Below, one piece after another: positions 7,165 to 11,918 of a stretch of DNA of 11,918 bases. A program made the translations under genes and the position numbers. A model generated the notes under the pieces. It made no database searches. It was not told the DNA's origin and saw only the letters and a program-made list of their open reading frames with translations. The stretch is taken from positions 1-11,918 of the forward strand of contig CANHRV010000024.1 of assembly GCA_947463395.1 (NCBI GenBank), given 5' to 3'. The stretch is from Opitutia bacterium (GTDB lineage: Bacteria; Verrucomicrobiota; Verrucomicrobiia; Opitutales; UBA953). Each line of letters opens with the position of its first letter. The stretch's first letter is position 1.

Positions 7165-8109
7165 GTGCGCTGGTTATTGATTGATGGATTTAACCTCGTC
7201 TTTCGCAGTCATTTTGCGATGGAGCGGTCCAACCTGCGCCGAAAGCATGACCAGTTTCCTACGGGTGCTCTACATGGTTGGATGAAGTCGCTGCAGGACT
7301 TGCGGGATAACGAAAAGCCAGACCGTGCGGCGGTGTTTTTCGATTTAGGCGGATCCGAACGACATCTATCCGTGCTACCCGATTATAAGGCTCAACGCGA
7401 CGAGACCCCTGAAGACATCGTTTTGCAATTACCTGAAATCAAGCGGTTAACTCATCTGTTAGGCTTTCAGGTTGTGGAGAAGCACGGAGTTGAGGCAGAT
7501 GATTTAATTGCCACAGCAGTTCACCACTTGTCTGCTAAAGGAGACGAATGCATCATTGTTAGTGCTGATAAAGATTTTGGTCAATGTGTCGGAGGAAAAG
7601 TCCTTCAGTTAACTCCACCCCCAACCGCTAATCCAGCCTTAGGCTGGCGTAAACTGGATGCGGCAGGAGTCGAGGAGAAGTTTGGCGTGCCTCCTTCGCT
7701 AATCGCGGATTACTTGGCTTTAATTGGAGACCAATCGGATAATATTCCTGGGTTAAAAGGTGTTGGTCCAAAGACGGCCGTAAAATGGCTTAAGCAGTAT
7801 GGAAATCTCGAAGCCGTCTTATCGGCTACCGACCAGATTGAGCCGGCACGTTTCTCCGAGTCGATAAAATCGGAGGCGGATCGTATTAGGGCTAATTTAT
7901 CATTGGTTCGCTTTCAGACGCACTTCGGTTTTGATGTCGGAGACTTGCCCCAAGAGAATGTTTCTGCCGTCGTTGATTTTCTTTTGAGCATGGAAATGAA
8001 TGCCACTTTGCGTCGTTATAAAGAAAAGCATGGGCTATCTGCCAGGGATGAGACAAAGTCCGCCAAGAATTCTTCGCCTCCTGCGACAACCCAAGGTGAA
8101 CTTTTTTGA
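7165..8109 (+). CDS. Stand-alone 5'-3' exonuclease / flap endonuclease (PolA N-terminal type)
   Basis: Encodes 314 residues that match the 5' nuclease domain of DNA polymerase I without any polymerase part, as in ExoIX (Xni) or YpcP. This type of enzyme removes 5' flaps and RNA primers during lagging-strand maturation and repair. The metal ligands are visible: D7 in LLIDGFN, D60 in VFFD, E110/D112/D113 in VEADD, D135/D137 in SADKD, and D189/D192 in GDQSDNIPG. The helix-hairpin-helix GLKGVGPKTA lies at 196-205, and the conserved DYKAQR at 73-78. An active enzyme is expected, unlike Xni, which lacks some of these ligands. The GTG start is forced: an in-frame TGA lies at 7150-7152 with no other start between. 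The ATG at 7160 is in another frame. A GAGAG at 7151-7155 may serve as a weak ribosome site. The disordered tail (about 292-309) ends in QGELF, a clamp-binding-like motif. Confidence 0.9.
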   Translation: MRWLLIDGFNLVFRSHFAMERSNLRRKHDQFPTGALHGWMKSLQDLRDNEKPDRAAVFFDLGGSERHLSVLPDYKAQRDETPEDIVLQLPEIKRLTHLLGFQVVEKHGVEADDLIATAVHHLSAKGDECIIVSADKDFGQCVGGKVLQLTPPPTANPALGWRKLDAAGVEEKFGVPPSLIADYLALIGDQSDNIPGLKGVGPKTAVKWLKQYGNLEAVLSATDQIEPARFSESIKSEADRIRANLSLVRFQTHFGFDVGDLPQENVSAVVDFLLSMEMNATLRRYKEKHGLSARDETKSAKNSSPPATTQGELF

Positions 8110-8110
8110 T

Positions 8111-8149
8111 AAAGAAAAAGCCCGCCAATTGGCGGGCTTTCTTTCTAAA
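8111..8149. terminator. Bidirectional intrinsic terminator between convergent genes
   Basis: A perfect self-complementary stem (8117-8126 with 8131-8140, centred on AATT) is flanked by A-rich sequence on the left and T-rich sequence on the right. Read on either strand it gives a GC-rich hairpin followed by a U-rich tract: CTTTCTTTC on plus, and TTTTTCTTT on minus after the stem. It fills almost the whole 51-base gap between the stop of the exonuclease gene and the stop of the last minus-strand gene, and so serves both. The four-base loop is AATT in either direction. Confidence 0.9.
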
Positions 8150-8160
8150 ACGAATAAACT

Positions 8161-8985
8161 TTAAGCCTTCTTCGCTTTAGCTGCTTCCGTTTTGGGCTTA
8201 TCTTTATCGGCGGTTGAACTGGAATCCTGTTGTTTGCTTTGCAGGTATTTTTCCAGCTCTTCTTTCGTGAGAGCTACCCAGAAATCGCCCGTCAGAGGCT
8301 CAAAGATAATATTGTTAGTAAAAATACCGTATGTTTTTCCGATGAATTCGGCATTGGTTTTCAGGGCCTCGGTGACCTTTTCGATTTCCTCCTGAATCTT
8401 CTTTTTAGCTTCGGCATCGGTCGTCGATTGTTCGGCTGCCCGCAATTGTATTAGGCTATTTTGTTGGGCTTGGACGATTTGTACGTTGCGTTCGAGCACG
8501 GGTATTTGTCCGCCGGTTATGGTAGAAAGTAACACCACTTTGTTGTTACCGCGGGCGAAAATTTCCGATTCTTTGAAATCAGGATTCTTCCGAAACTCGG
8601 CAATTTGCTCATCGGTAACAGGAGTGAGCAAATGAATCGAGGTGTTTTGAATAAAGTGCGGACGAATGGCGACGTGATCGGCTTTGAATTTATAAACTTT
8701 TTCGAAGATGGCGTCCTTTTGATTGAAATCGCGCAATTCCGCTTCACGTGCTTTCGTTAGGGCGTCTTTTTCGGAGGCGGTTAGTGCCTCTTGAATGCGT
8801 TGCGCCAACTGCAGGATACGGTGTGCTTGTTCGACCATGATTCGTAGATCGTTGCTAAAACGAGCCAACGTATCTTGGGCAGAAATCGAAAGGTATTTGT
8901 AAAACACCTTACCGTCAATTTGCATCAAATTAGGATCAGGTGCCGTGGTAGGGGTGGCGGCAGGGGATTTTGTTTCAGTAGTCAT
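8161..8985 (-). CDS. Hypothetical protein, paralogue of the upstream secreted protein, without signal peptide
   Basis: Encodes 274 residues of unrecognised function. It starts with a Thr/Pro/Ala-rich stretch (1-20) and has no hydrophobic signal. Helix-rich charged segments surround a central beta region, and a Lys/Ala-rich tail ends it (about 258-274). It aligns with the product of the gene just upstream. DGKVF (24-28) matches DGRRF. VYKF (97-100) matches TYNF at the same spacing. LLTPVTDEQI (119-128) matches LTALTDDDF, NPDFK matches AKDFK, KKKIQEEIEK (194-203) matches KKKIEEAIKN, and KTYGI matches KARGF. Its first 20 residues look like the mature start of the paralogue with the export signal removed. 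The ATG lies 5 bases after the upstream stop, and a TGA lies in frame six codons before it, so no hidden signal peptide can be added from an upstream ATG/GTG/TTG. No Shine-Dalgarno is visible, so translational coupling is likely. Location in the cell is uncertain. Confidence 0.8.
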   Translation of the reverse strand: MTTETKSPAATPTTAPDPNLMQIDGKVFYKYLSISAQDTLARFSNDLRIMVEQAHRILQLAQRIQEALTASEKDALTKAREAELRDFNQKDAIFEKVYKFKADHVAIRPHFIQNTSIHLLTPVTDEQIAEFRKNPDFKESEIFARGNNKVVLLSTITGGQIPVLERNVQIVQAQQNSLIQLRAAEQSTTDAEAKKKIQEEIEKVTEALKTNAEFIGKTYGIFTNNIIFEPLTGDFWVALTKEELEKYLQSKQQDSSSTADKDKPKTEAAKAKKA

Positions 8986-8990
8986 GGGGA

Positions 8991-9842
8991 TTATTTTTTC
9001 TCAGGGGATGCTTCGGATTTAGAATCTTTGGGCTGAACTTTTTCGTCCAAACTCTTTTTCTCTTCATCGCTCAGCAGGGTGTAGAGTTTTGCTTCCATGG
9101 TTTGGATGGTAAATTCATTGGGCATTTCGAAGCCACGGGCCTTTTGGAATTCCTCCAAGCTCTTGTTTACTTCGTTTTGAGTATTCTTAATCGCCTCTTC
9201 GATTTTCTTTTTATCTTCATCTTTAGTGAAGCGAGGCTGGGCATCGACGAGTTGCTGAAGTGATCGTTTGGTCTCTAGAACTCGACCCACCTGCATCTTA
9301 AAGGTTTCAACTTCGGCTGGTCCTTTAATGCTATCACGAACTTGGAATTTCTTATTTTCCCCAAGGGTAACCACGCTCTCTGCCTTAAAATCTTTGGCAC
9401 TGGAAAGTTTCTTAAAATCGTCATCCGTTAAGGCGGTCAAAACGCGCACGGCGGTGGGGACAATCAAGTACTGACGGGTTAGATCGAAATTATAAGTTTT
9501 CGCCATCTTGTTGTTGTTCTCGGTGAGTTTGGCGAGTTGGGCTTCGAGCTGTTTGCCACGGGCTTCCTTTTCGGGTGTGGTGATAGCAATATCGGCTAAT
9601 TGTTTGGTAATTTCGGCCTGCTTTCGCTCGGCGGTAATGGCCTGTGTATCTTTTTCAAAGGCGGCAAATTCCTCTGCTGAAGTGATTACTTTAACTAAAA
9701 CGAAACGTCGCCCATCGGCATCGAGAACCTCGACCTGAATCGACTTCGGTGCCTCGGTTGTGGCAGGGGTAGCTGGTTTAGGGTCGGCTGCTTGACCGGC
9801 AATAGAAAGCAAGGAACCGACCAATAAGAGAAATTTCTTCAT
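8991..9842 (-). CDS. Secreted hypothetical protein, member of a tandem paralogue pair
   Basis: Encodes 283 residues of unrecognised function. A classic signal peptide (1-18 or 1-19: KK, then FLLLVGSLLSIAG, then QAA) points to export to the periplasm. There is no lipobox cysteine, and the mature protein is cysteine-free. After a Pro/Thr/Ala-rich linker (20-33) comes a strand region (VEVLDADGRRFVLVKV). A long charged helical stretch (about 55-112) is probably coiled coil. A central beta region (LIVPTAVRVLTAL) follows, then a second helical stretch (about 165-225) and a Lys/Ser/Glu-rich tail. The mirrored order of helices and the T-D/E-E-E-like turns (TSAEEF, LTDDDF, LSDEEK) repeat within the chain. 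It is collinear with the downstream protein, with the DG and KxY/VY anchors 74 residues apart in both. It follows the CvpA-like gene after 68 bases, a gap in which I see no clear terminator or promoter. Confidence 0.8.
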   Translation of the reverse strand: MKKFLLLVGSLLSIAGQAADPKPATPATTEAPKSIQVEVLDADGRRFVLVKVITSAEEFAAFEKDTQAITAERKQAEITKQLADIAITTPEKEARGKQLEAQLAKLTENNNKMAKTYNFDLTRQYLIVPTAVRVLTALTDDDFKKLSSAKDFKAESVVTLGENKKFQVRDSIKGPAEVETFKMQVGRVLETKRSLQQLVDAQPRFTKDEDKKKIEEAIKNTQNEVNKSLEEFQKARGFEMPNEFTIQTMEAKLYTLLSDEEKKSLDEKVQPKDSKSEASPEKK

Positions 9843-9910
9843 GGAATGATTTTATGGGGTTGTTTAATTTAGGGAAAAGGGCTCTTCGAGACCAGACCAA
9901 ATCATTTGAA

Positions 9911-10729
9911 TCAGTGATTGCCGGACTCAGATAACTCTAAAATCAGGTCGATGATCTGTAATTGGGCTACTTTTCTTTGCAAATCTTCTTCGGCCAGAAC
10001 AGCTTGCACCTTAGGGTGGGAGATAAAATTACTTAAGTTGTTATCATTCAATAGTTTAACAACATATTCATCTTCGATAGCCATTTTCAGTGAGGGGTAA
10101 CGACAGATTTCACTGATTTTAGGGTTTTTTGAGAGTTTGGCTCGAGCTTCGGGGTTTTGGGCGAGGTAGCGAATGCCTTGAATGAGGTCATGGGCTCGTT
10201 TGGGGAGGGGGGACCATGTTTTGATCCATGAGGTGTAAGGAGTGGCGGCTAAATCATCTCTCAGGGATACAATCCAGTTTGAGCGATTCTTTTCGGTCGG
10301 CTCCCAAAGTTCGATAACCGCAGCCGAAGTCGTGGTTAGTAAAAAGAGAATCGAAAAATAAAGTATGCCCGTCCAGCAGCCAATGATGGATCCCAAGACA
10401 GGGCTTTCGGCCTCCTCGCTTTGGGTAGATTTTTTCCCTAACCACCAAATAATACCATAAAGAAAAAGACCAGATGCGCAGCCGAGAAAAAGACTGCCGA
10501 TGAAACCGCGGAGTAACCAAGGGAAAGAGGTTTCTTCTAAAATCCAAAAACCAAATTCTCGTCCATACATCCAGCCTAGCAATATGCCTAGACTCAGGGA
10601 AAAAGGGCCAGCGCATTGGCGAAGCGGTCCGCGTTGATAACCGCGCCAAGCTCCTCGAATGATTAACCAAAGAAAAAGTAGTCCCGCCAGAAGGAGGGTC
10701 CACGAAGTCGTTTCAGGAAATTTATCCAT
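9911..10729 (-). CDS. CvpA-like multi-pass membrane protein
   Basis: Encodes 272 residues. The N-terminal half has four hydrophobic segments at about 10-25, 39-56, 72-97 and 111-138. After the first comes a basic RGAWRGYQRGPLRQ stretch that leads into the second helix. This pattern of a short helix, an arginine/glycine turn and a small-residue-rich helix is the signature of the CvpA family, inner-membrane proteins first linked to colicin V production and now to envelope stress tolerance. CvpA itself is about 160 residues. Here an extra soluble, helical C-terminal region (139-272) is added, with recurring short motifs such as NPEARAKLSKNPK and SHPKVQAVL. The function of that region is unknown to me. 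The ATG sits 2 bases after the stop of the kinase gene, with GAGAG just upstream inside the kinase coding end, so the two are translationally coupled. The family call rests on the topology and basic turn only. Confidence 0.65.
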   Translation of the reverse strand: MDKFPETTSWTLLLAGLLFLWLIIRGAWRGYQRGPLRQCAGPFSLSLGILLGWMYGREFGFWILEETSFPWLLRGFIGSLFLGCASGLFLYGIIWWLGKKSTQSEEAESPVLGSIIGCWTGILYFSILFLLTTTSAAVIELWEPTEKNRSNWIVSLRDDLAATPYTSWIKTWSPLPKRAHDLIQGIRYLAQNPEARAKLSKNPKISEICRYPSLKMAIEDEYVVKLLNDNNLSNFISHPKVQAVLAEEDLQRKVAQLQIIDLILELSESGNH

Positions 10730-10731
10730 CT

Positions 10732-11829
10732 TTATCTCTCATCAATGAGACGGCAAATTTCAGATTCCTTTTGTTCAATTTTCTCGGTCAATTTGAATTG
10801 CACCCAAGCGCGGTGTAAATTTTGGCCAGGCTGTTGAACTTTAAAATAAACATCTCCTTCGAGGTGGTCGGTTAAGAATCTTAGGCCCAACTCAAGGGTC
10901 ATGAGATGGATTCCGCTCCAGAGAAAAGGCTTCAGGGAGTTGAGATTTGTTTCAGTCACCGAGGCGGAATATCCCCTATAAAAGGCCTGAAAAAGCTCAA
11001 GATTGAAGTCGATAAGTTCAACCTCAGGGTTTTCTTCGCCAGCAGGGTTGCAGGCAGAGCGTGCGGCGTCACCAAAGTCATAGGGAGCGAGTCCTGGTTG
11101 GACAGTATCAAGGTCAATAAGACAGACGCCTTTGCCCGTTAGAATATCAATCATCACGTTGCCCAATTTGGGATCACCATGCGTCACGGTTGTTTTTATT
11201 TCACCCCGAGCGTGAGCTTGCTCAATGACATCGATTACGCGTATGCGTTTTTGAATAAACTCAATTGCCTTGCGGGTGGCGACAGACGTTTGGCTCGTTT
11301 CGGTGGCGGTCGGCGTCTTTAAGACAGTTTCAAATTTCTTTAGATAAGCAGTGGTGTGATGAAAACCAGGAAGGGTTACTTGCATCTTGCTGGGCGAAAG
11401 ATTTTCAACGAGAGAGTGAAATTGTCCCAAGACAAATCCCCCTTCGTGGGCATGTTCGAGGCTTTGCACGCTTTCAAAAGTTTGTGCCCCTTCAATAAAA
11501 GCCAGGGCCCGCCAAAGATTTCCTTCGGGCTCTAAAATGTAATCTTCGCCCGTTTTTGTTTTTATGATTTCGGGAAATCTCCACGACGACTGTTCAGGCA
11601 TGCCAAGTTGCTGATAAAGATGTGCGTTCAACTCACGCAGATTATGCATGATGCGTTCGGGGTGAGGAAAAACTTCTCGCCTTATCTGTTGAATGATAAC
11701 TTGCCGCTCCTCCATCCCGTCGCGGAAAACTCCTAAATAAGTATCATTGATGTTTCCCGAGCCAAAAGGTCGCATCGTGAGCAGTCTTCCTGGGACCGCA
11801 AATTGGGATGCAATGAAGTCAGCACGCAT
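10732..11829 (-). CDS. NahK-like sugar kinase (aminoglycoside phosphotransferase fold)
   Basis: Encodes 365 residues of the APH/choline kinase fold, close in length and motifs to N-acetylhexosamine 1-kinase (NahK) and to proteins often labelled mucin desulfatase. Visible motifs are the nucleotide loop GSGNINDTY (23-31), the strand VIIQQI with the VFPHPERIMHN segment (44-63), the catalytic Brenner motif HGDPKLGN (217-224), and the metal-binding strand CLIDLDTVQPG (236-246) followed by PYDFGDAAR (249-257). The IDLDT-x-x-PG and YDFGD pair is what suggests the NahK branch, which phosphorylates GlcNAc or GalNAc at C1 with ATP. The exact substrate cannot be read from the sequence. The enzyme should be cytoplasmic. 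The ATG has one of the few good ribosome sites in the window, AAGGTG six bases upstream. It appears to be the first gene of the minus-strand operon, with 89 bases of apparently non-coding sequence before the window edge. Confidence 0.82.
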   Translation of the reverse strand: MRADFIASQFAVPGRLLTMRPFGSGNINDTYLGVFRDGMEERQVIIQQIRREVFPHPERIMHNLRELNAHLYQQLGMPEQSSWRFPEIIKTKTGEDYILEPEGNLWRALAFIEGAQTFESVQSLEHAHEGGFVLGQFHSLVENLSPSKMQVTLPGFHHTTAYLKKFETVLKTPTATETSQTSVATRKAIEFIQKRIRVIDVIEQAHARGEIKTTVTHGDPKLGNVMIDILTGKGVCLIDLDTVQPGLAPYDFGDAARSACNPAGEENPEVELIDFNLELFQAFYRGYSASVTETNLNSLKPFLWSGIHLMTLELGLRFLTDHLEGDVYFKVQQPGQNLHRAWVQFKLTEKIEQKESEICRLIDER

Positions 11830-11835
11830 AAGCTA

Positions 11836-11841
11836 CACCTT
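11836..11841 (-). promoter_or_regulatory. Shine-Dalgarno site of the NahK-like kinase gene
   Basis: Read on the minus strand this is AAGGTG, six bases before the ATG at 11829. It supports that start. It also stands out, because most other genes here have no recognisable ribosome site. I looked for a sigma70-type promoter in the rest of the upstream sequence (11842-11918) and found no pair with acceptable spacing. Confidence 0.5.
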
Positions 11842-11918
11842 AAATTGGGGTCGATTTTTGAGGTGGCGAGGGGATTTGTGCTTCGCCAAGGCTTGATTTT
11901 AATTTTTCGTACCTCAAG

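Noticed and set aside
7160..7180. Six-codon ORF (ATG to TGA) across the exonuclease start
   Set aside because: It is too short to call as a gene and has no ribosome site of its own. It is mentioned only as a possible start-context effect.
9843..9910. Possible hairpin (CTC-GAA-GAG) between the CvpA-like gene and the secreted paralogue
   Set aside because: The stem is only three base pairs and has no suitable T run, so it is not supported as a terminator.
10254..10703. 149-residue frame overlapping the CvpA-like gene on the same strand
   Set aside because: The other frame has the membrane helices, the coupled start and the family-like basic turn. This one is Arg/Ser/Phe-rich noise.
11842..11918. 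Possible TTGAGG/TAAAAT promoter before the kinase gene on the minus strand
   Set aside because: The two elements are only 10 bases apart, far from a usable spacing.

Overview
The window carries two gene blocks facing each other and looks like a member of the Verrucomicrobiota. The main reason is the plus-strand operon at 1-7074. It matches, in order and in protein architecture, the Akkermansia muciniphila pilus-associated cluster Amuc_1102 to Amuc_1098: a partial small protein, PilM-like, Amuc_1100-like, a membrane-anchored beta protein, and a secretin. Base composition looks moderate rather than GC-rich. Most starts lack a clear Shine-Dalgarno sequence. The class within the phylum cannot be fixed from this window.

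Plus strand, 1-7074: an envelope machine that reads as a modified pilMNOPQ cluster. The first full gene joins an actin-like PilM domain to a PilN-like membrane module in one polypeptide. Next come an Amuc_1100 homologue in the PilO position, a single-pass periplasmic protein in the PilP/GspC position, and a 974-residue outer-membrane secretin with a long N-terminal TPR extension. A strong intrinsic terminator (7096-7129) closes the operon. No pilin, PilB/PilT ATPase or PilC gene is visible, so only the alignment complex and pore are shown here, not a whole pilus system.

Plus strand, 7165-8109: a stand-alone FEN-type 5'-3' exonuclease with a GTG start. All its acidic metal ligands are present, and a flexible tail ends in QGELF, which resembles a sliding-clamp-binding motif.

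A near-perfect bidirectional terminator (8111-8149) separates this gene from the minus-strand block.

Minus strand, 11829 down to 8161: four closely spaced genes read as an operon. In order they are a NahK-like sugar kinase of the aminoglycoside phosphotransferase fold, a CvpA-like four-helix membrane protein, and two tandem paralogues of unrecognised function. The first paralogue is secreted; the second has lost, or never had, a signal peptide.

The points most worth a second look are the PilM-PilN fusion with both phosphate-loop Asp residues changed to Asn, the TPR-secretin fusion, the Amuc_1100 homologue, the unequal paralogue pair, and the clamp-like tail on the exonuclease. No mobile element, CRISPR array, tRNA or rRNA was seen.
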